Positions 1 to 9,962 of a stretch of DNA of 64,000 nt are shown here, piece after piece (position 1 is the stretch's first letter; each line of letters begins with the position of its first letter). Below the pieces are notes generated by a model that did no database searches, was not told where the DNA came from, and was given only the letters and a program-made list of their open reading frames with translations. The translations under genes and the position numbers were made by a program. Source of the stretch: Kineococcus endophyticus (GTDB lineage: Bacteria > Actinomycetota > Actinomycetes > Actinomycetales > Kineococcaceae); contig NZ_JBFNQN010000013.1 in assembly GCF_040796495.1 (NCBI RefSeq), forward strand, positions 1-64,000. The letters are read 5' to 3'.

Positions 1-287
1 GTGCGCGTGGCACCCCGGTGGCCATCCGATGATCCTCAGGGTGCACGACGGCAAGGTGGTGTGGACGTGTTCCACGGTGGGCACGGTGGCGTGTTGCCTC
101 GGCGACCTGTGCTCGGGCAGCCCTGCGACATCGTCCTGACTTCGTCACGACTGCGAGGTCGACGGCCGCTCGAGACCGCGCACAACGCGGGATGACCGTG
201 CGCCCGCGCGCACCGCGGGATGACCGTGCGCTCCGCGCGCACCGCGGGATCCGCGCGCACCGCGGGATGACCGTGACGTCGCCCAGA
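1..287. other. No convincing gene; repeat-bearing leader of the window
   Basis: A frame open from the left edge (bases 2-139, stop TGA at 137-139) could be the last 45 codons of a gene starting outside the window. Its translation matches no family I recognise, and 45 open codons are unremarkable at this GC. The rest is low-complexity GC-rich DNA with a short repeat at 187-275. I see no RNA gene here. Confidence 0.3.
187..275. repeat. Short direct repeats, 16-base core
   Basis: The 16-mer GCGCGCACCGCGGGAT occurs three times, at 206-221, 235-250 and 253-268. A truncated copy (GCGGGAT) lies at 189-195. Two full copies and the truncated one continue into GATGACCGTG. The GATGACCG part reappears in the hairpin at 288-320. 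Spacing is irregular (29 and 18 bases), so this is decayed repeat DNA and not an ordered array. Confidence 0.7.
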
Positions 288-320
288 GGGCGCGATGACC
301 GCCTCGCGGTCATCCCGCCC
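288..320. terminator. Hairpin at the 3' end of the 310-573 minus-strand ORF
   Basis: GATGACCGC (294-302) pairs perfectly with GCGGTCATC (306-314) around a CTC loop. After one C/C mismatch the stem extends by GGGCG/CGCCC (288-292 with 316-320). It overlaps the stop codon of the minus-strand ORF. There is no T-run, so a terminator role is inferred from structure and position only. Confidence 0.45.
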
Positions 321-573
321 TGCGTAGCACCTGGCGTCGTAGAGGCCCTGACCAGATCCGGGCCATGCGCTCGTTCGCTTCGGCGCACCGTCGCGCGTAG
401 CCAACCGGTGGATCTTCGAAGCCGTCCGGCAGCCCTTCGACCTCCCAGGCCCGCCACTGTGCGGCACCCTCACCCCACAAGTGAGCCATGCGACGGCGGC
501 CCGGAGGTGTCCAACGCCACCACCAACGGGGTACTCCGGGACCACCGATCACCGGCTCACCAGCTCGCGACAT
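310..573 (-). CDS. Small hypothetical protein, 87 aa
   Basis: Unrecognised 87-residue protein, rich in Trp and Arg. It starts at ATG (571-573) with a weak purine stretch (GGGAAG on the minus strand) about ten bases upstream. There is no signal peptide or membrane segment. The last codons run into a strong hairpin that would suit a terminator, which slightly supports a real transcription unit. The surroundings are repeat-rich and mostly non-coding, so it may be a chance ORF or a gene remnant. Confidence 0.35.
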   Translation of the reverse strand: MSRAGEPVIGGPGVPRWWWRWTPPGRRRMAHLWGEGAAQWRAWEVEGLPDGFEDPPVGYARRCAEANERMARIWSGPLRRQVLRRAG

Positions 574-936
574 CCCGTGATCTTCCCGCCGAAGGCGTCT
601 GATGTCGACGCCTGCCGATCATGCGGCCATCGCCATGACCGTGAAGTCGGGCCGCCCCGGGTGGGCCGCGGCCTGGCTCCAGCCGTGCTGCTCCCGTGGC
701 CGGGGTCCGCCCGTCGACGCGCGTACCCGGTGTGGGCCGCCGGGCGGCGCAGGGATCCACGCCGCGCGGCACCAGCTGGGGCAGCGCGGCGGGCTCCGAA
801 GACCGAAGTGTCACCACCACGAGGTCTGGAAGTGTCACCAACGGCTTGATGCAGAAGTGTCACCGATGTCCTGGGACACGACAGTGCGATGCCGCGGCCT
901 TGACCCGCCCTTCGAACTCGTGTTCGACTGACGACC
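574..936. other. Non-coding stretch with possible insertion-sequence end
   Basis: No frame here gives a recognisable protein. The left part is featureless GC-rich DNA. The right part carries the spaced GAAGTGTCACC repeats listed separately. The first credible gene to the right starts at 937. Confidence 0.5.
805..890. mobile_element. Possible IS-end remnant (IS481-like terminal repeats)
   Basis: The 11-mer GAAGTGTCACC occurs three times, at 805-815, 829-839 and 854-864, that is every 24-25 bases. The last copy continues into GATGTCCTGGGACAC. Repeated GTGTCA blocks ending in CGATGTCCT...GACAC are, from memory, typical of IS481-family ends in actinobacteria. No transposase ORF is present, so this would be a solo end or relic. 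The family assignment is a recollection and was not searched. Confidence 0.35.
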
Positions 937-2004
937 GTGCGGTGGTCAGGTCAGCAGCTCGACGGGACGGGCGCGTCCACGCCCGCGCTACCGGGCATGG
1001 CGTCGGTGCGCGGGTTCCTGCGCACGGTCACCACCCCGGAGTTCGCCGGCGTGCGGTTCCACGAGGTCACCGCGAAGACCGTGCTGAACCGGGTGCCGGC
1101 GGACTCCGCGATGCCCTTCCGGTGGACCGTGAACCCGTACCGGGGCTGCACGCACGCATGCGTCTACTGCTACGCCCGCAACACCCACACCTACCTCGAC
1201 CTGGACACCGGCGAGGGTTTCGACCGCGACGTCGTCGTCAAGGTCAACGCGGGGGAGGCGTTGCGGCGCGACCTGTCCCGGCCGTCCTGGCGCGGTGAGC
1301 ACGTCGCCCTCGGCACGAACACCGACCCCTACCAGCGCGCCGAGGGCCGGTACCGCCTCATGCCGGAGATCATCGGCGCCCTCGTCGAGACGCGCACGGA
1401 GTTCAGCGTCCTGACGAAGGGGACACTGCTGCGCCGCGACCTGCCGCTGCTCGTCGACGCGGCCTCGCGGGTGCGGCTGGGGCTGGGCGTCTCCCTGGCG
1501 GTGTACGACGACGAGCTGCAGCAGGCGCTCGAACCCGGAACGCCCAGCGCGGCCGCCCGGCTGGCGCTCGTCCGGGCCGTGCGGGACGCCGACCTGCCGT
1601 GCGGGGTGATGCTCGCGCCCGTCCTGCCCTGGCTCACCGACTCCGTGCCCGCGCTCGACGACGCGCTCGCGCGGCTGGCCGCAGCCGGCGCGACCGGTGT
1701 CACGGTGCTGCCCCTGCACCTGCGTCCGGGGGCCAAGGACTGGTTCGCGCAGTGGCTGCACCGGCACCGGCCCGACCTCGTCACCCGGTACGCCGATCTC
1801 TACGGTCGCGGTGCCTACGTCCCGGCCGCCTACCGGGAGTTCCTCGCCGACCGGGTGGCGCCGCTGCTGCGCCGGCACGGGCTCGCGCCCGCCGGCAGCG
1901 GCGCCGTCGTGCGCGGTCAGGAGGGGGAGTTCCCCCTCGGGTCGCTGCCCGTCCCCGCCCCGGTGTCCCCCCTGGTGGAGCAACCCGCGCTGTTCGAGGC
2001 TTGA
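937..2004 (+). CDS. Radical SAM protein, Rv2578c family
   Basis: A 355-residue radical SAM protein of unknown substrate, similar to the mycobacterial Rv2578c / SplB-like group. The CxxxCxxC motif for the 4Fe-4S cluster lies in RGCTHACVYCYA, about residue 70. The following GTNTDPYQ and LTKGTLLRRDLPLL segments match the family. I chose GTG at 937 because the resulting N-terminus (MRWSGQ) is usual for the family; ATG at 997 would remove it. It is a single gene, not tightly coupled to its neighbours. The family link is firm, the reaction unknown. Confidence 0.85.
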   Translation: MRWSGQQLDGTGASTPALPGMASVRGFLRTVTTPEFAGVRFHEVTAKTVLNRVPADSAMPFRWTVNPYRGCTHACVYCYARNTHTYLDLDTGEGFDRDVVVKVNAGEALRRDLSRPSWRGEHVALGTNTDPYQRAEGRYRLMPEIIGALVETRTEFSVLTKGTLLRRDLPLLVDAASRVRLGLGVSLAVYDDELQQALEPGTPSAAARLALVRAVRDADLPCGVMLAPVLPWLTDSVPALDDALARLAAAGATGVTVLPLHLRPGAKDWFAQWLHRHRPDLVTRYADLYGRGAYVPAAYREFLADRVAPLLRRHGLAPAGSGAVVRGQEGEFPLGSLPVPAPVSPLVEQPALFEA

Positions 2005-2072
2005 CTTCTCCGAGGCGCTGTGGTGCAAGGGGTTCGGGGGGCGAATCACCCGTCTGGCCCGCCCCGGGACCG

Positions 2073-2100
2073 TTCAGGCCGACGGTGTCCGGGCCGATGC
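2073..2100 (+). promoter_or_regulatory. Sigma-28-like promoter variant before the roadblock/GTPase module
   Basis: TTCAGG (2073-2078), a 14-base spacer, then GCCGATGC (2093-2100). This matches the CTCAAG-N14/15-nCCGAT motif found before the pilus genes, with two changes in the -35 part. It lies 65 bases before the GTG at 2166. As a single inexact match it is tentative. Confidence 0.4.
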
Positions 2101-2165
2101 AGTAGGGGACAGCACCGGGCGGCGGATCGACCGCGGTCCGCGCCCTCACAACCGGAAGGAATGAC

Positions 2166-2534
2166 GTGACCAACGTCGACGCCACCCTCAAGGCCTGCCT
2201 CGAGATCGACGGCGCCACCGCCGCCGCGCTGGTCGACTACGAGTCGGGCATGTCGCTCGGCCAGGCCGGTGGCGGCGCCATCGACCTCGACGTCGCCGCC
2301 GCCGGCAACACCGACGTCGTCCGCGCCAAGCTCCGCACGATGCAGCGCCTCGGCCTCAACGAGCAGATCGAGGACATCCTCATCACGCTCGGCACCCAGA
2401 TCCACCTGATCCGCCTCATCCAGTCGCAGTCCGGCCAGGGCCTGTTCCTCTACCTGGTCCTCAAGAAGGACTCCTCGAACCTCGCCATGGCCCGTCGCCA
2501 GCTGACGATCCTCGAGCGCGACCTGGCCATCTGA
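2166..2534 (+). CDS. Roadblock/LC7 domain protein (MglB-like)
   Basis: A 122-residue cytoplasmic protein made of one roadblock/LC7 fold. Such proteins dimerise and often act as partners or GTPase-activating proteins of small Ras-like GTPases, as MglB does for MglA. The start is GTG at 2166, preceded by a GGAAGGA ribosome site. It is the first gene of a three-gene unit (roadblock, GTPase, roadblock). No membrane segment is visible. In streptomycete conservons similar genes accompany a sensor kinase and a DUF742 gene; neither is present here, so this is a reduced module. The cellular role is inferred only. Confidence 0.8.
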   Translation: MTNVDATLKACLEIDGATAAALVDYESGMSLGQAGGGAIDLDVAAAGNTDVVRAKLRTMQRLGLNEQIEDILITLGTQIHLIRLIQSQSGQGLFLYLVLKKDSSNLAMARRQLTILERDLAI

Positions 2535-2614
2535 GCCTGTCCACCCAGCACGACCCAGCTCGATCCAGCACGACCTGAACAGCACCGCCGGTCCACCCCA
2601 CCCCCAGGAGTCCC

Positions 2615-3214
2615 GTGAGCACCCCAGTCCGCAAAGTCGTCGTCACCGGACCCTTCGGGGCGGGCAAGACGACCTTCGCCACGACCGTCACCCAGGGCCT
2701 GGGGGGCGGGACGCTGACGACCACCGAGACCGGGGTCAGCGACGAGACCGCCGCGCTGAAGTCGTCCACGACCGTCGCGCTCGACCACACGAGCTTCGTC
2801 GTGCCGCCCGGACCCGGCAGCGCCTGGGCGCCCACCCGCGTCAACCTGTTCGGAACCCCCGGGCAGGAGCGCTTCGCCTTCATGTGGGAACTGCTGGCGC
2901 AGAACATGCACGGCTACCTCGTGCTCGTCGACGCCAGCCGCTCGGTGAGCATCGCGCAGGCGGCGGACATCGTCTCCGCCTTCGCGCGGATCGCCCCGCA
3001 CAGCCCGCGCCTGGTCGCGGTCAGCCGCTGGGCCGACCCCGCCGGCACCTGCACCCAGCTCGCCCACCTGCTGGGCACCACGCCCTCGGCCCTGGTCCCG
3101 TGCGACCCCCGCGACCTCGCCCAGAGCACCGCCGTCCTGCGCCTCCTGCTCGACGGAGTCCACACGCTCGAGAACCTGGGCGCCCCCGTCGTCCCCGTGG
3201 GAGCAGACGCATGA
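2615..3214 (+). CDS. Ras-like GTP-binding protein (CvnD/MglA-like)
   Basis: A 199-residue small GTPase. The P-loop GPFGAGKTT is at residues 12-20, and the G3 motif FGTPGQERF at about 79-87. The usual G4 guanine-specificity motif (NxxD) is not conserved: the aligned stretch reads AVSRWADP. The start is GTG at 2615 with CAGGAG just upstream. The next roadblock gene overlaps its stop by four bases (ATGA), so the two are probably translationally coupled. By family knowledge it is a switch protein controlled by its roadblock partners. The target is unknown. Confidence 0.8.
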   Translation: MSTPVRKVVVTGPFGAGKTTFATTVTQGLGGGTLTTTETGVSDETAALKSSTTVALDHTSFVVPPGPGSAWAPTRVNLFGTPGQERFAFMWELLAQNMHGYLVLVDASRSVSIAQAADIVSAFARIAPHSPRLVAVSRWADPAGTCTQLAHLLGTTPSALVPCDPRDLAQSTAVLRLLLDGVHTLENLGAPVVPVGADA

Positions 3215-3597
3215 TCGTGAAACAGCACGCCCTGCGCGTGAGCGGCGCCCTCAAGCGCGACATCGACGGCCTGCGGCGGGTGCTCATCGCCCGCACCGAC
3301 GGCCTCGCCTTCCACGACGACGGTCCCGACTCCGACCACGAGTCGGCGGCCGCGATCGTGGCGACCGTGCTCGGGATCGCCCAGCGCGCCGCGGCGTCCA
3401 ACGCGCTGGGCGCCTTCGTGCAGACCACCGTCAAGGGCACCGACGGCTGCCTCGTCGTCTACGGGATCAACGCCGGCCACGTCCTGGCCGTCGTCACCGA
3501 CCCCTCCGTCAACCTCGTGCTCCTCGACCGGCTCGCGCTGCGGCTCGTCGCCGACCTCGCGGGCGCCGAGACCGGCGCGCCCGCCCGCATCGGCTGA
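3211..3597 (+). CDS. Second roadblock/LC7-like protein
   Basis: A 128-residue protein with a roadblock/LC7-like layout: a long N-terminal helix, an Ala-rich central helix and a final strand-helix. It is weakly similar to the 2166 protein. The start is ATG 3211, overlapping the GTPase stop as ATGA. Having a roadblock protein on each side of the GTPase suggests that two partners act on one switch, possibly as a heterodimer. No membrane anchor is seen. The fold assignment is moderate; the function is inferred from context. Confidence 0.65.
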   Translation: MIVKQHALRVSGALKRDIDGLRRVLIARTDGLAFHDDGPDSDHESAAAIVATVLGIAQRAAASNALGAFVQTTVKGTDGCLVVYGINAGHVLAVVTDPSVNLVLLDRLALRLVADLAGAETGAPARIG

Positions 3598-3648
3598 CCC
3601 GCGGCCGACCTCCCGCCGGAGCCCGGGGGAGTCCGGTCCGGGAGTCCG

Positions 3649-3654
3649 TAGGAT
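3649..3654 (+). promoter_or_regulatory. Putative -10 element of aspS
   Basis: TAGGAT lies 45 bases before the aspS start. The same TAGGnT hexamer precedes alaS, the aroK-aroB fusion, efp, pyrR and mihF in this window. No clear -35 is visible. Confidence 0.45.
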
Positions 3655-3699
3655 CGTCCGTGCGCACCACCGCGCACTGACGATCGAGAGGACAACCCC

Positions 3700-5495
<1,796 letters not shown>

Positions 5496-5499
<4 letters not shown>

Positions 5500-6140
5500 T
5501 CCGCTTCGCGGCCCTGTGCGCCGTCGCCTTCGCGGCCCTCGCGGTGGCGGTGACGACGGGGGCGGTCCCGGGCGACGCGTCCGTGTCCGCCGCCGCCGTG
5601 GAGTCCGCGCAGGCGAGTTCGGTGACGACCCGGGTCGCCCAGGTGGTGGAGGCGGTCACCCAGCCCGTGTGGGTGTACCTCGCCGGGCTCGTGGGCGTCG
5701 TCCTGGCCCACCGCGCCGGACGGCGGCGGCAGGCGCTCGCGGCCCTCGTCGCCGGGGCCACGGCCTCGGTGGCCTCGCCCGTGCTCAAGGCCCTGCTCGA
5801 CCGCGGGCGGCCCGCCCTGGAGGCGGGGCTGACGACGGCCGGCGGGGGGTCGTTCCCCTCGGGGCACGCCCTGGCGTCGGCGACGGTCGTCCTCGCGGCC
5901 GTCCTGCTGCTCGCCCCGCCCGAGCGGCGGGGCGTCGTCGCGGTGCTCGGGGCGACCGTGCTGGTCGTGGTCTCGATCGACCGCATCTGGCTCGGCGCGC
6001 ACTGGCCGACCGACGTCCTGGGCTCGTGGCTGCTCGCCGGTGCCCTCGTCGGGGCGGCCGCCGGGTGGGCCCGCCGTTCACAGCAGCAGGCTCACGGTGG
6101 TCGTGCGCCGCGCGGAGCCGGTCTCCCACACGGCCGGTAG
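5496..6140 (+). CDS. PAP2-family membrane phosphatase
   Basis: A 214-residue integral membrane phosphatase of the PAP2 superfamily. All three signature parts are visible: [13 protein letters not shown] in the [10 protein letters not shown] segment, and the R-x5-H-x3-D motif in [12 protein letters not shown]. Around five to six hydrophobic segments are present. Likely substrates are lipid phosphates such as undecaprenyl diphosphate or phosphatidic acid. It starts at GTG 5496, overlapping the aspS stop by GTGA. The last 63 bases overlap the convergent small gene on the minus strand. Confidence 0.8.
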
Positions 6141-6344
6141 GGCCGCGGGCGAGACGACGGCCGGGACGACGGCCTGCCGGGCCCCCGTGGGCACCGTCGG
6201 CGCCTCGCTGGTCGTGGTCGGGGCTGCGGAGGCCGCGGTCGCTCCGAGCGTGCCGGCGGCGCCCAGGCCGGCGATGAGGCCCGCGGCGAGCAACCGCCCG
6301 TGCAGTCCGTGCGAGCTGCGGGGACGGGAAGGTCGTGTCGTCAT
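6078..6344 (-). CDS. Small putative secreted protein, 88 aa
   Basis: An unrecognised protein with a good Sec-type signal peptide: basic N-terminus (MTTRPSRPRSS), hydrophobic core LLAAGLIAGLGAAGTLG and an Ala-rich cleavage region ending about residue 40. A Thr/Pro/Val-rich tail follows. I chose the internal ATG at 6342-6344 because it begins the signal peptide; the frame opens further up at 6410. No good Shine-Dalgarno is seen. The 3' end overlaps the PAP2 gene on the other strand. Confidence 0.45.
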   Translation of the reverse strand: MTTRPSRPRSSHGLHGRLLAAGLIAGLGAAGTLGATAASAAPTTTSEAPTVPTGARQAVVPAVVSPAALPAVWETGSARRTTTVSLLL

Positions 6345-6462
6345 GACAGCGACTGTGGCTCGGCGGACTGTCCGGTTCCGGTGCGCTCCCTGTGCGGCCG
6401 GCAGGAGCACGGGAACGGCCCCCGGCGACGTGCGGCGGGGGCCGTTCGCGGGGGGCGTCCCC

Positions 6463-8580
6463 TCAGGTGGTGGACGCGGTGGACGCCTCGGTCAGGCCGC
6501 CGGTGAGGTCGTACAGCGTCGTGCCGTCCACGGTCGTGGCCGTGAAGTTCTCCTCGACCCAGGCGGCGATCTGCGCGGCTGCGTCGCTGCCCCCGGTGCG
6601 TGTGGAGGCCATCGACCGGCTGGCCACGTAGTAGTGGACGTCACCGGCGGCCACGTACGCCTGGAACTGCTCCAGCGTCGGCGCCGGGTCCGTCCCGTTG
6701 AAACCCCCGACGGCCATGACGGGTTCCTGCGTGGCGAGCTGGTACCCGGCGGCGTTGTTGGATCCGGTCGTGGCCGCGACCCAGCGGTACCGCCCGGCGT
6801 CGGTCGCCAGGAGCGAGGTCAGCGCGGCGCCGGGCGTGGTGGCGCCCAGCAGACCGCCGCCTCCACCCCGACCCCCGGCGGAACCGCCCGCGGACCCGCC
6901 GGCGCGACCGGTCCGGGCCCCGCCGGTGCCGAACGGGTTCTGCGGCCCTGACGCGAACCCCGTCCCCGGTGCCGTCCCACCCCCGGGCGTGCGGCCCTGC
7001 GTGAACATCGAGGAGAACTGCCCCCCACCGGGGCCACCGCGTCCGCCGCCCATGGCGAAGGCCCCCGAGGCGCTCGGGCCGGCCGAGACGATCGCACCGG
7101 TGTGCGGGGTCGCGGCGGTCTGCACGGAGTAGGAGACCGGGCCCGCCAGGACGGCGACGGCCGCGGCGACGGCCCCGGCCCCGCGCAACCGCCGCGCGGT
7201 GGTCCCCCCGCGCACGAACGCCGCCGCGGCCAGCGCGGCCGTCCCCACGACGCCGGTGACGAGGACCACCCACCGCAGCCACGGCAGGAACTCCGCGCTG
7301 CGGCCGAGCAGGACGAACGCCCACCCCGCGGTGACCGCGACGACCACCGCGAGGACGGGCAACGCCCACCGGGAGGACCGGCGACGCCACAGGTCCGTGG
7401 TGCCGAGCGCCACGAGGGCGGCGACGGCCGGGGCCAGCGCGACCGTGTAGTACGGGTGGATGATCCCGGACATGAAGCTGAAGGCGACGAAGGTGACCAC
7501 GAGCCACCCGCTCCACGCGAGGTAGGCGGCGCGGCGGGTGTCGGTGCGGGCGGACCGGCGGGTGAGGACGAACCCGACCGCGGCGAGCGCGAACGCCGCC
7601 GGCAGCAACCACGAGATGTTCCCGCCGAACTCGCTGTCGAACATCCGGGCGATGCCCGTCTCGCCCCAGCCGTTCCCGGCGCCCACGCTGCCGGTCTCGT
7701 CCCCCGTGAGCCGGCCGAACCCGTTGTAGCCGAACGTGAGGGACAGGAAGGAGTCGTCCTGCGAACCCCCGACGTAGGGCCGCCACGAGGACGGCACGAG
7801 TTCGACGACCGCGACCCACCACCCGGCAGACAGCAGCAGCGCCGCGGCGGCGCGGAGCAGGTGGAGGACCCGGCGGCCCACCGGGTGCGGGGCGGCCCAC
7901 AGGTAGGTCAGCCCGAGCCCGGGCAGGACGAGGAACACCTGCAACTGCTTGGCGAGGAAACCCAGTCCGACGAACACCCCGGCCCAGACGAGGAACCGCG
8001 CCCGGCCGGTGTCGACGGCCTTCAGGACGCCCCAGGTGGCCGCCACCATGAGGAGCACCAGCAGTGCGTCGGGGTTGTTGAAGCGGAACATCAGGGTCGC
8101 GACGGGGGTGGTGGCCAGGAGGAACCCCGCGATCAGGCCGGTCGCGGGGGAGGTCCGCCGCCGGACGGTCGCGTGCAGCAGACCCACGGCCGCGACGCCC
8201 TCCAGCGCCTGCGGCACGAGGACGGACCAGGACGACAACCCGAACAGCCGGACCGACAACCCGGTGATCCACAGGGCCGCCGGTGGTTTGTCGACGGTGA
8301 TGGCGTTCGAGGCGTCGGAGGAACCGAAGAACCACGCCTCCCAGGACCGGGAACCCGCCTGCGCGGCGGCCGCGTAGAACGGGTTCGCCCACCCGGAGGC
8401 GGACAGCCCGACGAGGTACAGGACGGCGGTCGCCGCGAGCAGACCGAGCAGGGTGGGCCGCACCCACCGGGGGTCCTGCTCCCGCCCGCGCCAGGTGGTG
8501 CGGGCCAGGCGCCGGACGCGGTCCGGGGTCGCGCTGCCGGTGCTGCGGGCCCAGCCGAGGGCGTCGGAGGTGGTGCTCAC
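6463..8580 (-). CDS. PMT/ArnT-type membrane glycosyltransferase
   Basis: A 705-residue polytopic glycosyltransferase of the GT39/PMT_2 group that transfers sugars from a polyprenyl-phosphate donor on the outer side of the membrane. Many membrane helices fill residues 45-480. Family-like segments are AITVDKPPAALWI near residue 95 and FRFNNPDALL. A Gly-rich, low-complexity loop of about 90 residues (near 500-590) precedes a conserved extracellular C-terminal domain containing GSNNAAGYQLAT. This layout is common in actinobacterial members. It overlaps the upstream GT2-GtrA gene by ATGA, which would supply the lipid-linked sugar. Confidence 0.85.
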   Translation of the reverse strand: MSTTSDALGWARSTGSATPDRVRRLARTTWRGREQDPRWVRPTLLGLLAATAVLYLVGLSASGWANPFYAAAAQAGSRSWEAWFFGSSDASNAITVDKPPAALWITGLSVRLFGLSSWSVLVPQALEGVAAVGLLHATVRRRTSPATGLIAGFLLATTPVATLMFRFNNPDALLVLLMVAATWGVLKAVDTGRARFLVWAGVFVGLGFLAKQLQVFLVLPGLGLTYLWAAPHPVGRRVLHLLRAAAALLLSAGWWVAVVELVPSSWRPYVGGSQDDSFLSLTFGYNGFGRLTGDETGSVGAGNGWGETGIARMFDSEFGGNISWLLPAAFALAAVGFVLTRRSARTDTRRAAYLAWSGWLVVTFVAFSFMSGIIHPYYTVALAPAVAALVALGTTDLWRRRSSRWALPVLAVVVAVTAGWAFVLLGRSAEFLPWLRWVVLVTGVVGTAALAAAAFVRGGTTARRLRGAGAVAAAVAVLAGPVSYSVQTAATPHTGAIVSAGPSASGAFAMGGGRGGPGGGQFSSMFTQGRTPGGGTAPGTGFASGPQNPFGTGGARTGRAGGSAGGSAGGRGGGGGLLGATTPGAALTSLLATDAGRYRWVAATTGSNNAAGYQLATQEPVMAVGGFNGTDPAPTLEQFQAYVAAGDVHYYVASRSMASTRTGGSDAAAQIAAWVEENFTATTVDGTTLYDLTGGLTEASTASTT

Positions 8581-9890
8581 GCCTGCGCCTCCCCGGCGGT
8601 CGTGCCGGTGTCACCGGGGCGGTGGTGCCGGCGGGTGCGGAACACCCAGGAACGCAGCAGCAGGAACCGCACGACGGTGGCCACGAGGTTCGCCGCGGTC
8701 AGCACGCCGAGTTCGAGGGCCTGGTGGGCGTCGGGCCGGGCGGCGTGCAGGGCCAGCAGGCTCCCGGAGGTGATGCCCCAGCCGAGCAGGAACACCAGCA
8801 GACCCTGCGCCTGGTGCCGGGCCGCCCCCTGGGACCCGCGGACGCCGAACGTCAGCCGGCGGTTCAGCGCCGTGTTGCCCACGGCGGTCACGAGGAGGGC
8901 CAGGAAGTTCGCGACCTGCGCCCCCACGACGGTCTGGAACGCGAGGTACAGCAGCGCGTACGCGAGCGTGCTGGCCACTCCGACGCCGACGAACCGGGTG
9001 AGCTGGCCGGCCAGGGAGGTGGGGACCCCCGCCACCTGCGCCGGCTGCGGGCCGCGGCCCAGGCTCGCCCGGACCTCCTTCAGCGGCAACCGTCCCGAAC
9101 CGATCGCGGCCGCCAGCCGGCGGATGCCGCGCAGGTCGGCCAGCGCGGTCGCGACGATGTCGACGGTGCTGTCGGGGTCGTCGACCCAGTCGACGGGGAT
9201 CTCCTGGATCCGCAGGCCCGCGCGCTCGGCCAGGACGAGGACCTCGGTGTCGAAGAACCAGCCGGTGTCCTCCACCAGGGGCAGGAGCTGGGCGGCGACG
9301 TCGGCGCGGATGGCCTTGAACCCGCACTGGGCGTCGGTGAACCGGACGCGCAACGTGCCGTGCAGCAGGAGGTTGTAGCAGCGCGAGACGACCTCGCGCT
9401 TGGCGCCGCGCACGACGTGCGCACCGCGCGCCAGCCGCGAGCCGATGGCCAGGTCGGAGTGCCCGGACAGCAACCCCGCGACGAGCGGCAGCAGGGCGGC
9501 CAGGTCGGTCGACAGGTCGACGTCCATGTAGGCCAGGACCTGGGCGTCCGAGGCGGACCAGACCTGCTTGAGGGCCCGGCCGCGACCCTTCTCCTCCAGC
9601 CGCACGTGCCGGACGTCGGGCAGTTCGGCGGCCAGGGCCGCGGCGACCTGCGGGGTGGCGTCGGTGCTGGCGTTGTCGGCGACGGTGATGCGGGTGCGGA
9701 ACGGGAAACCCGCCACGTGCGCGTGCAACCGGCGCACGCAGGGTTCGAGGTCGACCTGCTCGTTGTAGACCGGGACCACGACGTCCAGGACGGGGGTCGT
9801 GGTGGAGGACGTCCAGGCGTCGGCGGCCGGTCGTGGGGCCGGCGGCCGCACCGGGCTGACACCCGTGGAGCCGGAGGTGGTCGCTGTCAT
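8577..9890 (-). CDS. GT2 polyprenyl-phosphate glycosyltransferase fused to GtrA
   Basis: A 437-residue two-domain protein. The N-terminal part (about 30-270) is a GT2 glycosyltransferase of the dolichyl-phosphate mannose synthase type: DVVVPVYNEQ, ADNASTDAT, and the YMDVDLSTD metal/nucleotide site. The C-terminal part (about 300-425) is a four-helix GtrA domain associated with flipping lipid-linked sugars. Such fusions make polyprenyl-phosphate sugar and present it outside the cell. The stop overlaps the start of the PMT-type gene by four bases. The two-component genes lie upstream in the same orientation. Confidence 0.88.
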   Translation of the reverse strand: MTATTSGSTGVSPVRPPAPRPAADAWTSSTTTPVLDVVVPVYNEQVDLEPCVRRLHAHVAGFPFRTRITVADNASTDATPQVAAALAAELPDVRHVRLEEKGRGRALKQVWSASDAQVLAYMDVDLSTDLAALLPLVAGLLSGHSDLAIGSRLARGAHVVRGAKREVVSRCYNLLLHGTLRVRFTDAQCGFKAIRADVAAQLLPLVEDTGWFFDTEVLVLAERAGLRIQEIPVDWVDDPDSTVDIVATALADLRGIRRLAAAIGSGRLPLKEVRASLGRGPQPAQVAGVPTSLAGQLTRFVGVGVASTLAYALLYLAFQTVVGAQVANFLALLVTAVGNTALNRRLTFGVRGSQGAARHQAQGLLVFLLGWGITSGSLLALHAARPDAHQALELGVLTAANLVATVVRFLLLRSWVFRTRRHHRPGDTGTTAGEAQA

Positions 9891-9962
9891 GGGACCACCG
9901 TCGGTGGCCGACCTCGACCGGGGGTGAGGTGGCGCTGTGGTGGCACTGTGAGACAGGGCGTG

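Noticed and set aside
2-139. Possible C-terminal end of a gene entering from the left edge
   Set aside because: Only 45 codons, no recognisable family, and such open runs are common at this GC. Mentioned in the leader entry only.
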